In this document: piece after piece, positions 1 to 10,281 of the stretch
How the letters are laid out: every line of letters begins with the position of its first letter
Numbering within the stretch: position 1 is the stretch's first letter
Assembly: GCF_023091745.1 (NCBI RefSeq)
Contig: NC_068910.1
Coordinates: 132,635,170-132,699,169, forward strand
Length of the DNA: 64,000 nt
DNA from: Budorcas taxicolor
Taxonomy: Eukaryota; Chordata; Mammalia; Artiodactyla; Bovidae
Direction of reading: 5' to 3'
The notes under the pieces: model-generated
Told to the model about the DNA's origin: nothing
What the model saw: only the letters and a program-made list of their open reading frames with translations
The model's database searches: none
Position numbers and translations under genes: made by a program

Positions 1-224
1 TGGAAACAACAGGCTGGCCAGGCTTCTTCACAAAGCTCCCTGCAAGTAGGAAACAAAGAGAAAGGCTTGAAGAGCCAAGTCTGAGCTACCAACTTGGAGC
101 AACAGAAGTCAGGAGTCAGCAAGGAGGACGGGGCGAGACGATGATGGTGGCTGGTCACCCTGATTGGGCCTGTACTGGGTCAGAGCACCTATGGTGGGCA
201 CTCTGCATGTATCATTGCATGGAT

Positions 225-375
225 TCCCTGCAATAATTTAAGGAGACTGGTATCACATCATCCTTCTATATTTTTTAAACCGGTGGAAAAAATGAGATTC
301 AGAGATGTGAAGTCACCCTCTTGAGTCACAGAGCTGGTAATGGTACAAGAAAGCATCCCAATCTGCCTGTTCTAG
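225..375 (+). repeat. MIR-like SINE remnant
   Basis: The core 'gagattcagagatgtgaagtca' followed by 'cacagagctggtaatgg' matches the MIR pattern (dinucleotides of the 'gaggttaagtgacttgcc...cacagctagtaagtgg' core). It is old and diverged, and its ends are approximate. Confidence 0.45.
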
Positions 376-1246
376 AACACGCCACCATTCAGCTGAGCAG
401 TGACGTGTTCTCGGACCTTCCACTCTGGGGACGCCCTGTGGAAATTAGGACCTCTCCAGAAAAGGAGCCAACTGAATGGAGATAGAGAGGCACATGCATC
501 ACTCCTGCCGAGTCTGTTCCCATCAGACCCAATCACCGCCCCACTCGGGCCCAGCAAACAGCAGTGTTTGTCCAGCGGGAGCAAGCAGACCACCGGAGAG
601 GGGCTCCAGTGAAGCCAGTGCGTCCCAGAACCTGCACCGGCAGGACACTGGGCACTGCTGGTCCTGGGTGTGGTGCTGCTGTGCTGGGTAGGAAGCAGTT
701 AAATAGCACACCCAGGTGGCTGGTGTCACCTCCTTTATCTAAATGCTGCTGCTGGTAGGAACAACTCACAATGTGACCAGGAAGTGGCCACAAAGTTGTT
801 GGGGTATTTTTGAGGAATGGGGAAGAGGAGAGAAGGAAATTTTTGAGATGACAATAGGCTTGAAAGGTGCTATCTTTTTGTGATAGGCTGGGAATGTTTA
901 TAAAACTCCACCCAAAGCACTCATGGAAAGGGTAGAAGTCATTCCCTGATAACAGCAGGCAGCTGCAGTGGGAGATCTGTAGCGGCTTTCTTGGAAAAGC
1001 GGAAACTTTCTTAAGTCCCAGCTAGGATCACACTCACATGAATGCATAGGAACATAGGAGTGGACGATGAAGCTCATGGCTGAGTACTTTCCTCAGCTGT
1101 ATCTGGTTTAAGGTTATACCAAGATCTCGGTGAAAAAGAGCTAATAACGAACAGCGGCATCACATTCACATCGTGGTTCCACATGGGTTGGCAATTGTTA
1201 TACATGTGCTTCCTCTTAATATAACTATTTAGTTAGCTGGGAAAAT
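376..1246. other. Intronic sequence, nothing recognised
   Basis: Small overlapping open frames on both strands (372-793) share no recognisable motif and look like chance frames in moderately GC-rich sequence. I see no repeat family, RNA gene or splice-bounded exon here. Confidence 0.4.
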
Positions 1247-3473
1247 ACTACACATGGACATCACCAGATGGTCAACACCAAAATCAGATTGATTATGTTC
1301 TTTGCAGCCAAAGATGGGGAAGCTCTATACAGTCAGCAAAAACAAGACAGGGAGCAGACTGTGGCTCAGATCATGAACTCCTTATTGCCAAATTCAGACT
1401 TAAATTGAAGAAAGTAGGGAAAACCACTAGACCATTCATTCAGCTATGACCTAAATCAAATCCCTTATGACTATACAGTGGAAGTGACAAATAGGTTCAA
1501 GGGATTAGGTCTGACAGACAGAGTGCCTGAAGAACTATGGACAGAGGTTCATGACACTGTACAGGAGGCAGTGATCAGGACCATCCCCAAGAAAAGAAAT
1601 GCAAAAAGGCAAAATGGTTGTCTGAGGAGGCCTTATAAACAGCTGCAAAAAGAAGAGAAGGGAAAGGCAAAGGAGAAAAGGAAAGATATACCCATTTGAA
1701 TGCAGAGTTCCAAAGAATAGCAAGGAGAGAGAAAGCCTTCCTCAGTGATCAATGCAAAGAAATAGAGGAAAACAAAAAAATGGGAAAGACTAGAGATCTC
1801 TTCAAGAAAATTAGAGATATCAAGGGAACTTTTCATGCAAATATGGGCACAATAAAGGACAGAAATGGTATGGACCTAACAGAAGCAAAAGATACTAAGA
1901 AGAGGTAGCAAGAAAACAAAGAACTATACAGGAAAGATCTTCAGGACCCAGATAATCATGATGGTGTGACCAATCGCCTAGAGCCAGACATCCTGGAACG
2001 GGAAGTCAAGTGGGCCTTAGGAAGCATCACTATGAACAAAGCTAGTGGAGGGGATGGCATTCCAGTTGAGCTATTTCAAATCCTACAAGATGATGCTGTG
2101 AAAGTGCTGCACTCAATATGCCAGCAAATTTGGAAAACTCATCAGTGGCCACAGGACTGGAAAAGGTCAGTTTTCATTCCAGTCCCAAAGAAAGGCAATG
2201 CCAAAGAATGCTCAAACTACTGCACAATTGCACTCATCTCACATGCTAGCAAAGTAACGCTCAAAATTCTCCAAGCCAGGCTTCAACAGTACGTGAACCG
2301 TGAACTTCCAGATGTTCAAGCTGGATTTAGAAAAGGCAGTGGAACCAGAGATCAAATTGCCAACATCTGTTGGATCATCAAAAAAGCAAGAGAGTTCCAG
2401 AAAAATATCTACTTCTGCTTTATTGACTATCCCAAAGCCTTTGACTGTGTAGACCACAAAAAACTGTGGAAAATTCATGAAGAGATGGGAATACCACCTG
2501 ACCAGCCTTCTGAGAAATATGTATTCAGGTCAAGAAGCAACAGTTAGAACCGGACATGGAACAACAGACTGGTTCCAAATCGGGAAAGGAGTACATCAAG
2601 GCTGTATATTGTCACTCTGCTTATTTAACTTATATGCAGAGTATATCATGCTGGGTGAAGCACAAGCGGGAATCAAGATTGCCAGGAGAAATATCAGTAA
2701 CCTCAGATATGCAGATGACACCACCCTTATGGCAGAAAGAGAACTAAAGAGCCTCTTGATCAAAGTGTTAGAGGAGAGTGAAAATGTTGACTTAAAGCTC
2801 AACATTCAGAAAACTAAGATCATGGCATCTGGTCCCATCACTTCATGGGAAATAGATGGGGAAACAGTGGAAACAGTAACAGACTTTATTTGGGGGGGCT
2901 TCAAAAATCACTGCAGATGGTAACTGAATCCATGAAATTAAAAGACACTTGCTCCTTGGAAGCAACCTAGACAGCATATTAAAAAGCAGAGCCATTACTT
3001 TGCCAACAAAGGTCCATCTAGTCAAAGCTTTGATTTTTCTAGTGGTCATGTATGGATGTGAGAGTTGGACTCTAAAGAAAGCTGAGGGCCAAAGAACTGA
3101 TGCTTTTGAACTGTGGTGTTGGAGAAGACTCTTGAGAGTCCCTTGGATTTCAAGGAGATCCAACCAGTCCATCCTAAAGGAAATCAGTCCTGTATATTCA
3201 CTGGAAGGACTGATGCTGAAGTTGAAACTTCAATACTTTGGCCACCTGATGTGAAGAACTGACTCATTTGAAAAGACCCTGATGCTGGGAAAAATTGAAG
3301 GCGGGAGGAGAAGGGGATGACAGAGGATGAGATGGTTGGATGGCATCACCGACTCAATGGACAGGAGTTTGAGTAAGCTCCAGGAGCTGGTGATGGACAG
3401 GGAGGCCTAGCATGCTGCAGTCCATGGGGTCACAAAGAGTCAGATACGACTGAGCAACTGAACTGAACTAAAC
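1247..3473 (+). mobile_element. BovB (RTE) LINE, 5'-truncated, decayed reverse transcriptase
   Basis: The copy starts inside the endonuclease region (wording of the 'TSPDGQH..QIDYIL' segment) and ends in the typical BovB 3' tail 'gagcaactgaactgaacta'. The RT part is split over several frames. The stretch 1966-2547 holds VFIPVPKKGNAKE, QAGFRKGSGTRDQ and CFIDYPKAFDCVDH. A 4-bp loss near 2490 shifts the frame. The next segment, 2477-2923, holds VHQGCILSLCLFNLY and the catalytic LRYADDT. Further breaks follow, with the C-terminal region at 2949-3254. It cannot encode a working enzyme. Strand and order follow the BovB consensus as I know it. Confidence 0.95.
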
Positions 3474-3929
3474 TAGCTGTGTATATTTTTCAACCCTTAA
3501 TGTGGGTTTAGTCCTTCTCATTAAATTCTCTTTTCAAGGTTAAAAGAAGTCACAGGCAAATACAAGGAAAGACCTGTTCTGGGAGGGCTCCACTGAGAAT
3601 TGCAGTCAAGGTGCTGGTTTCAGAAAGTGTCTGAGCACACGAGCACTGTAAGCTTTAAAGCTGTTCTGCTCTTAGACCAGCATCTTCCCTTCTGTCTCTC
3701 TAGTCAAAGGAAATGATGCTAAAAGTAGGAAAGAAAGTTTACAGAGCTGCTCACTGTGGTCTTGTTGGTAATAGCAAATATTGGAAGTGATGCAATTGTC
3801 ACATGTTGATAGGGAGATAATAAGTGGCTCAGTTAAAATGCACAACTAGAATCTTTTTCTGCCACTGAATTATGTTTCAGAATATATGAAATGTTCAGAA
3901 CTACGTTAAAATATTACAGCATGTGCTCC
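3474..3929. other. Intronic sequence, nothing recognised
   Basis: The stretch between the BovB tail and the L2 fragment shows no clear repeat signature or open frame of note. Confidence 0.35.
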
Positions 3930-4290
3930 TTAGCACACTCCAGCTGGGCTGTGATCCTCTCCACTCCACTGAGCTCCCTTCTGACCACCACCTTGCTAAA
4001 CCCCGTGCTCCAACCTCTTCCCCATCTCACTCAGTAGCACTTGACACCAGGGCCATCCCCTCCAACACTTTTTTCCTCCAGACTCTCCTGCTTTTACGAG
4101 GTTGCCTGTTCTTCCTCAACATCCTTCTTTCCTTTCTTTTATCACCAAGAGCACCTTAGGGCTGAGTCTTGGGTCCTCTCCTCAGCACTATGGACTCTTC
4201 CCTGGGAGGTCTTGGTCCTATGGCTTTAAATAATACCCATAAGCTGATAACTTCCAAACCATATCTTTACCAGAACTTTGTATCCATCAA
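3930..4290 (+). repeat. L2 (CR1-clade) LINE fragment, RT-coding part
   Basis: The run 'gggctgagtcttgggtcctctcctcagcac' is a degenerate form of the L2 segment for PQGSVLGPLLF. It is followed at the right spacing by 'tggctttaaataatacccataagctgataacttccaaa', the decayed YADD-containing stretch. This is a very old element with no intact frame. Confidence 0.55.
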
Positions 4291-4539
4291 AGGTAACCAC
4301 ACTAGTTCCCATCACATTATAGGCATTCAAATATTTGTTAAACAAATGAATTTTATGGAAAAAGGAGCAGCCTGCAAACTTTTCTAATCAATGCGATCAT
4401 AAGCAGGTAAAAGTTAAATAAAATACCCAAACATAAAAAATATAAAATGCCCCAAAGAAAATATATCCAAATGTTACAACCTCTTCTGCACATTCTATCC
4501 CCAGCATTAGTCACATGTCACCTACTAAGACCCTCATCT

Positions 4540-5074
4540 AAAATATCCCTGTACTGGATAGATAAAGAAGATATAGCACGCATACACACATATAGAGAGT
4601 ATTCCTCAGCCATTAAAAAGAATGAAATAATGTCATTTGCAGCAGCATAGATGGGCCTACAGATTGTCATGGTGAGTGAAGTAAGTCAAACACAGAGAAA
4701 TATCGTATAAGATATAATATCCCTTATAGGTGGAAACTAAAAATGAACTCATTTACAAAACAGAAAATGACTAATAGAAAATGAACTTATGGTTACCAGC
4801 GGGGGCAGGGGGATGAGGGGAAGAGATAGTTTGGGAGTTTGGGATGGACATGTACATCCCGCTATATTTTAAATGGATAACCAACAAGTTTCTACTATAT
4901 AGCACAGGGAACTCTGTTCAATGTTTTGTGGCAGCTTAGATGGGGGGGGATTGAGGGAGAATGGATACATGTTATGGCTGAGTAACTTTGTTTTCCACCT
5001 GAAACTATCACAACATTGTTAATCAGCTGTATGCATATATAAAATTAAAAGTTTAAAATAAAATATCTCTGTAC
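4540..5074 (+). mobile_element. L1 3' end with target-site duplication
   Basis: This is an L1 3'-UTR-type segment: it contains 'cattaaaaagaatgaaataatg', 'atagatgggcctacag', 'gaaatatcgtataagat' and 'tctactatatagcacagggaact', and ends A-rich near 5059. It is flanked by 15-bp direct repeats 'aaaatatc(c/t)ctgtac' at 4540-4554 and 5060-5074 with one mismatch, which marks an L1-mediated insertion of about 505 bp. Confidence 0.8.
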
Positions 5075-5149
5075 CATTCACTGCACTTATAATGCTATAC
5101 TGTACCACTCATTTCATGCTGTAGTAAAGACTTAATAAAAATTAGAGTG

Positions 5150-5935
5150 ATCAACAGATGAATGGATAAACAATATAAGGTCTGTCTATAGACTCTTGAG
5201 GGCCCCTTGGACTGCTAGGAGATCCAACCAGTCCATTCTAAGGGAGATCAGCCCTGGGTGTTCTTTGGAAGGATTGATGCTAAAGCTGAAACTCCAGTAC
5301 TTTGGCCACCTCATGAGAAGAGTTGACTCATTGGAAAAGACTCTGATGCTGGGAGGGATTGGGGGCAGGAGGAGAAGGGGACGACAGAGGATGAGATGGC
5401 TGGATGGCATCACGGACTCGATGGACGTGAGTTTGAGTGAACTCCGGGAGATGGTGATAGACAGGGAGGCCTGGCGTGCTGCGATTCAGGGGGTCGCAAA
5501 GAGTCGGACACGCCTGAGTGACTGATCTGATCTGATCTGATCTGATACACTGAAATGCTATTCAACCACACAAAGGAATAAAGTGATGACACATGGTACA
5601 ACAGATTAACCTTGAAAAATTATGCTGAGTGAAAAAAGTCAGACATACACAAAATATATTACTCCATTTGTATGAAATGTTCAGAAGAAGCAAATCCACA
5701 GAGACAGAAAGCAGATGAGTATGTGCTGGGGGCTGGGGGAGGGGGAAGGACAATGACTGCTCAGTGGGTGTGGGGTTTCTGTTTGGTATGTGATGGAAAG
5801 CTTTGGAGCTAGACAGTGCTGATGGCTGCACATCATTGTGAATGTACTTGATGCCACTGAATTGTACACTTTAAAAATATTTAAATGGCAAATTTAATGT
5901 AATGTGCATTTTATCACAATAAAAAAAGTTAGACT
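5150..5935 (+). repeat. Older L1 3' end, split by a BovB insertion
   Basis: The left part (5150-5190, 'caacagatgaatggataaacaa...tctgtctata') continues after the BovB at 5547 with 'cactgaaatgctattcaacc', 'gtgatgacacatggtacaac' and a terminal 'ttttatcacaataaaaaaag'. Together they give one contiguous L1 3' region in sense orientation. The BovB is therefore the younger insertion. Confidence 0.75.
5191..5546 (+). mobile_element. BovB 3'-end fragment, nested in L1
   Basis: It begins at 'gactcttgagggccccttgg' (C-terminal region RAPWTARRSNQSIL) and runs open for 109 codons through GGRRRRGRQRMRWLDGITDS to the 3' end. Its tail repeats 'tctga' four times (5521-5546), unlike the 'actga' tails of most other copies in this window. 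The insertion is relatively well preserved. Confidence 0.93.
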
Positions 5936-6779
5936 AAGCATCTTTAAAACTCTTGGGAGCCAAATGTCTTAATCCAAAAGTTAAAATTCCTTTACTCTTT
6001 AAAAAAAAGAAAATAAAACAAAAATATGGCATTTCCTCAAAGAGTAACAAAGGAATGCTGTTTGGAGGTACTTGTATATCAGAGTAAGAGCAGTTTAAGG
6101 TACAATCCAAAGGTAATATATAAAGAAGTCAGCTAAAAATGGAATTGAGGAATGCTTATTTTAATGTGTGTCAACACCAAAGAAATACATCAAAGCAAAA
6201 AGAGAATTTGGACTAAAATAGCTAACAAGGTCTATTTATAGGCAAAAATTTGAAGCTGCAAATTGTCAGATAAGGCAAAATTAATTTTGTGAAAGTATGA
6301 AAATCTGGCAGAACAGCAAGGTTATGTTAAAAAAAAAAGTGGAAAGGGGATTAAGGTAGAAATGCCAAAAATAGAAGAGTAAGTTAAGAGAATTGATGAA
6401 GACAGGCTCAAGTTAGTGAGAGGGAAAAAAAGGCACTGAAGGTATTTAAACAGCAATTTCAGATTTTTCAAGGATGAGTAGAAGAGAATACTGGCAGGTT
6501 TTAGGAGTGAAAAGTTCAATAGTGGAGGGACCTCGCACTTTTTGTCAAAGGCTGACTAGACACAGAGAATGCTGCTGAAAAGGGAAATAATGTGATCATG
6601 ATGGTAAAAGGAAGAAATGCTTCTAAAAACATGTGGTGATACAATTTACTATCTAAACAGGGTCTCTGGACAATGAAAGGGACATAATTAACAATTCTGC
6701 CAGGACAACAGGAGTAAATCATGACTGTTCCAGGCCAACCAGGGAGCAGTCACCCTACGTGTAGGCAACTTCAAAGTAG
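5936..6779. other. A-rich intron, nothing recognised
   Basis: AT-rich sequence with short poly(A) runs. No repeat family, RNA gene or significant open frame could be assigned by eye. Confidence 0.35.
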
Positions 6780-6960
6780 ACACTGCTGCTGCTGCTGCTG
6801 CTGCTGCTAAGCCGCTTCAGTTGTGTCCGACTCTGTGCGACCTCAGAGACGGCAGCCCACCAGGCTCCCCCGTCCCTGGGATTCTCCAGGCAAGAACACT
6901 GGAGTGGGTCGCCATTTCCTTCTCTAGTGCAGGAAAGTGAAAAGTGAAAGTGAAATTGCT
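6780..6960 (-). mobile_element. Bov-A2-type SINE monomer with CTG tract
   Basis: The sequence starts with a (CTG)n tract, then 'taagccgcttcagttgtgtccgactctgtgcgacc', 'ctccaggcaagaacactggagtggg' and 'gtgaaaagtgaaagtgaa'. This is the reverse complement of the Bov-A2 3' half. Only one monomer is present, so the copy is 5'-truncated. Confidence 0.9.
6783..6808. repeat. (CTG)n microsatellite, about 8.7 units
   Basis: 26 bases of uninterrupted CTG repeat form the tail of the Bov-A2 copy. Such tails are commonly length-polymorphic. Confidence 0.95.
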
Positions 6961-7509
6961 TAAAACAGTGGTTCTTCACTCAATCAGAACATGTGCTCAC
7001 TTTTTCTAACATGTATTTAGCAAGGTCCCCTGTGCCATGCTGAATTAATCTTTGAAACTAACCATCTATCTATATAATTTCAAAGAGAAAACAAATGTAA
7101 AACCCTAAGTAAAAGATTAAGGAAAAATAAAAAGAAAGTAAATTATAATAATATTTATTTCAATAAGAAATTCCAATAGTGAACATCAACAGATGTTCAA
7201 GCGTGACTATTTCAAAATAATATACTCAGGCATATTAGAAGACATAGCGAAACAGATACCTGCACTGACTCATATGCATGTTTGGATTTAAAGGTGAATG
7301 ATCACAAAACACTGTATAGTCATGGAAATAAAGGAACAAAGGTATACAGGTGGACACCAGAATAACGAGTAGTGTTAGCAATGTTATTTGTCAACTGTAT
7401 CTCAATAAAGAGAAAAAAGCAGAAAAAAATATAGCAAAAAGAAAAAGTAATGTTAGGATAAATAACAGAGCACACATATTATAAAACAAAAGAAGAAAGA
7501 GCCCATTTG
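6961..7509. other. AT-rich intron, nothing recognised
   Basis: No recognisable gene or clear repeat; several A-rich runs occur just before the RPL21 retrocopy. Confidence 0.35.
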
Positions 7510-8059
7510 GCTGGAACCGCCATCTTCCGGTAATTCGCCAAAATGACCAACACAAAGGGAAACAGGAGGGGCTGCACGGTCTCTAGGCCTTTCAGAAAAC
7601 ACGGAGCTGTACCTTTGGCCACATACATGTGAATACAAGAAGGGTGATATTGTAGATATCAAGGGAATGGGTACTATTCAAAAAGGATTGCCCCACAAGT
7701 GAGCATGGCAAAACCAGGAGAGTCTATAGTGTTACCCAGCATGCTGTCGGCATCGTTGTAAACAAACAAGTCAAGGGCAAGATTCTTGCCAAGAGAATTA
7801 ATGTGCGTATCGAGCATGTTAAGCACTCTAAGAGCTGAGATAGCTTCCTGAAACATGTGAAGGAAAATGATCAGAAAAAGAAGGAAGCCAAAGAGAAAGG
7901 GACTTGGGTTCATCCGAAGTGCCAGCCTGCTCCACCCAGAGAAGCACACTTCGTGAGGACCAACGGAAAGGAACCTGAACTGTTGGAGCCCATTCCCTAT
8001 AAATTCATGGCCTGATGGGTATAAAAATAAAGACCTAGACTGTAAAAAAAAAAAAAAAA
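7510..8059 (+). pseudogene. RPL21: RPL21 processed pseudogene (60S ribosomal protein L21)
   Basis: This is a retrocopy of the ribosomal protein L21 mRNA. It keeps 5'-UTR sequence (from about 7510), a coding-equivalent region 7543-8015, an AATAAA at 8026-8031 and a genomic poly(A) at 8044-8059, with no introns. The start MTNTKG, then RPFRKHG, VPLATYM, GDIVDIKGMGT, GIVVNKQVKGKILAKRINVRIEH and the C-terminus EPELLEPIPY.FMA are readable. It is disabled: a deletion removes residues in the GTRYMF segment, codon CGA after ATYM is TGA, a frameshift follows in the next few codons, and 'cacaagtgagcatggc' has lost two bases in the HKCYHGK segment. No function is expected. Confidence 0.95.
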
Positions 8060-8111
8060 AGAATAAAACCTTAAGAGAAGATAACATAGCAAGACAAGGG
8101 ATAGACCACTG
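7963..8111 (+). repeat. Left arm of an inverted repeat (RPL21 3' end plus flank)
   Basis: This arm covers the last RPL21 codons, 3' UTR, poly(A) and about 45 bp of 3' flank ('accttaagagaagataacatagcaagacaag...agaccactg'). It is matched in reverse orientation by 10115-10281. The flank match shows this is not just two independent RPL21 insertions. Confidence 0.85.
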
Positions 8112-8471
8112 AAGTGGAAAAATGGAGGAAAATGACTGTAACTGTGGTGTCAAAACAACTTTCTGCTATATGACATGGGATCCTTGAGACCTCATCTGTA
8201 CTGAAATGCAGATTCAGTCCCTATTATGCATAAGGCATTAGCTAGAGCTTCAGCCAGTAGACTGGTGTGTGTAATAAAAGCTAGAACAAAACTTGAGCCT
8301 TAAGAGAAAGACAAAGTGCTTCAAAGATGGGGGAGGGGACATTCCGGTGCAGGGCCTGCTGAAGATCCTGACTTTCAGTTTAAAGGTAGAAATCCTTACT
8401 GGAAGATTTGAAGGGAGGGAGTGATAAAATATGTTTGATTTTTTTTTTTTTTTTAGCAGCAATTTGGAAAT
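8112..8471. other. Intronic sequence with a T tract
   Basis: No gene or family recognised. A run of T (about 8440-8454) precedes the BovB-tail fragment. Confidence 0.35.
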
Positions 8472-8524
8472 TCATGGGGTCGCAAAGTGTCAGACATGAC
8501 TGAGCGACTGAACTGACTGACTGA
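8472..8524 (+). repeat. BovB/Bov-A tail scrap
   Basis: 'catggggtcgcaaagtgtcagacatgactgagcgactgaactgactga' is the last 50 bases of a BovB-derived 3' end. It could be an extremely truncated BovB or a SINE end. Confidence 0.8.
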
Positions 8525-8955
8525 TGTGTGGAACTGGGGGGACACGTTGGGAATCCATGCAAGAGGACAGAGATGATGGGCTGGAATGGTGGCAGTGGGG
8601 ACAAATGAGCTGGCCCAGCAGGATCTGGTGATGGACTGGCAAAAGGGAGGGAGGGGGGACTTCAGGATGACGAGGTGGCTGGGCTGCCTTCCTTCCCAAG
8701 AAGGTTTGTGTTGTCACGTGTCAAGGTCTTAGCTGTGTCTTCCAGGAGTCATGAAAGTCCTGGCCATACATGTTAACAGGCCTCTCCCAGGGGCTGCCTG
8801 CCCCTGTATAAGCGGGGGCCTCGCCCCATATAAAAGGTTCACCGTACTGCCTCCAGTCAGGCAGTGAGCTTCGGAGGTCACTGCCACACCACAGTTCATT
8901 CTCCACGGAAGGTACACACGTGCATTATTCTCATACAATGACACTCAATAACAAG
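8525..8955. other. Intronic sequence, nothing recognised
   Basis: GC-moderate sequence with purine-rich patches. Minus-strand open frames at 8721-8944 show no domain and no splice-flanked exon, so I treat them as chance. Confidence 0.35.
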
Positions 8956-9258
8956 CAGTTGACCCTTGAAGAACATGGGGGTCGGGGGCATCCACCCCAT
9001 GTAGCAGAAGATTCACATACTGCTAATCTGTCTCAGAAATGAAGGAACTGATACATGACTCACCCAAGGGGAGTACGTTGAAATGACTTGTACAGAACTG
9101 GGACTCAAACCCTAGTTCTTTTGATTTGATTATTGTGATCTCTAATCAAAGACAAGCTTTTCCCCACACTTAATTAAATGAAAATACTATTTATTGAAAA
9201 GAATCCATGTATATGTGGACCCACACATTTCAAACCTGTGTTGTTCAAGGGTCAGCTG
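8956..9258. mobile_element. Tigger-type (mariner superfamily) non-autonomous DNA transposon
   Basis: The ends are inverted repeats: left 'cagttgacccttgaagaacatgggg' and right 'aacctgtgttgttcaagggtcagctg'. These match Tigger2/MER8-type termini. The interior contains a MIR-like stretch (about 9003-9125), so the element appears to carry an insertion. No transposase is encoded. Confidence 0.75.
9003..9125 (+). repeat. MIR-like core inside the Tigger element
   Basis: 'gactcacccaaggggagtacgttgaaatgacttgtacagaactgggactcaaaccc' resembles the MIR segment 'gacttgcccaaggtcac...gagctgggattcaaaccc'. Diverged; ends uncertain. Confidence 0.35.
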
Positions 9259-10114
9259 TTCATCCTTCCATAAGGCTAAGGAGGTCATCCAAAGACATCA
9301 AGTAGACATTTCAGGAGTTCTGTTTGGATCCCCAGGAACTGATGCACTAAAGAACCAATTCTTCCTCAAGGGGTTGAAATAAAATATTCACCACTTAGAA
9401 CTACTTCCCAGTCATTGATGGATAAGGTAGTCATATCCTACCAAATGAATTCAAAGGAGTAGTGACCTGAAGTTTCATTCTGGAGGGAGGAATAATTCAA
9501 TAAATGGCAACCAGGGATCTCTAAGTTGTCTTAAATAAGTACTCTGAAAAGGATTTAGATCCTCTAAAGAGAGAAAATGGCTATTTCCTTTAGAGTCTTC
9601 TTTCTGAGGCCAAGACTCCCAGGCATCCCAGCTCACTTCTCAAGAGTTATTTTCCATTGTGATTCTGCCCCCCAAAACACCAAGCCAAGTAGCAGGCATT
9701 CCCTTTAGTACTTAAGTCATAAAGACTGATCTTATAAAAATTTATCAGAAAGGAAATAAAGAGAAAGTCACCCCTGGTTTAAGCTCCTCCGCATTTGTGG
9801 GTCTGATGTGGTGGGAGTAATCTGGCTGCAGCTACTATATGGATGTCTGATCAGAAACCACCCAGTGGGCAAGTGTAGTGTATGGGAATGTTATTTTAAG
9901 CGTGGTTCTGCAGAAATTCATTGTACTAATAAGCAACCCATTTTTGCTTGGAATCACACAAAATGATGGTGTATCAAACACAGAACATGTGAAAAATCTG
10001 TGATCATGTGTGGTAGAAACCCATGCATTCAGAAAAATAAAAATAAGTTAGAAGATTCATGAAGCAGAAATAAGCACATAGTATGCCTGTCTTTCTAGCT
10101 GTGGCTAAGGGGAG
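9259..10114. other. Intronic sequence, nothing recognised
   Basis: No repeat family, RNA gene or convincing frame could be supported. Confidence 0.35.
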
Positions 10115-10281
10115 CAGTGGTCTGTAACTTGTCTTGCTATGTTATCTTCTTTTAAGGTTTCATTCATTCTTGTTTTTTTCGTTTTTGTTTTTGTTTTTTT
10201 TTACAGTCCAGGTCTTTATTTTTACATCCATCAGGCCATGAATTCATAGGGAATGGGCTCCAACAGTCCGAGTTCTTTTCC
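10115..10281 (-). pseudogene. RPL21: Inverted partial copy of the RPL21 pseudogene 3' end and its flank
   Basis: On the minus strand this reads the end of RPL21 ('ttggagcccattccctatgaattcatggcctgatgg'), the AATAAA-bearing 3' UTR, an expanded and interrupted A tract (T-rich at about 10171-10202 on the plus strand), then the same 3' flank as the 7510-8059 copy. Homology stops at 10115 and near 10281. It lies 2 kb away in opposite orientation. A local inverted duplication explains it best; a second insertion with transduced flank is the alternative. Confidence 0.85.
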
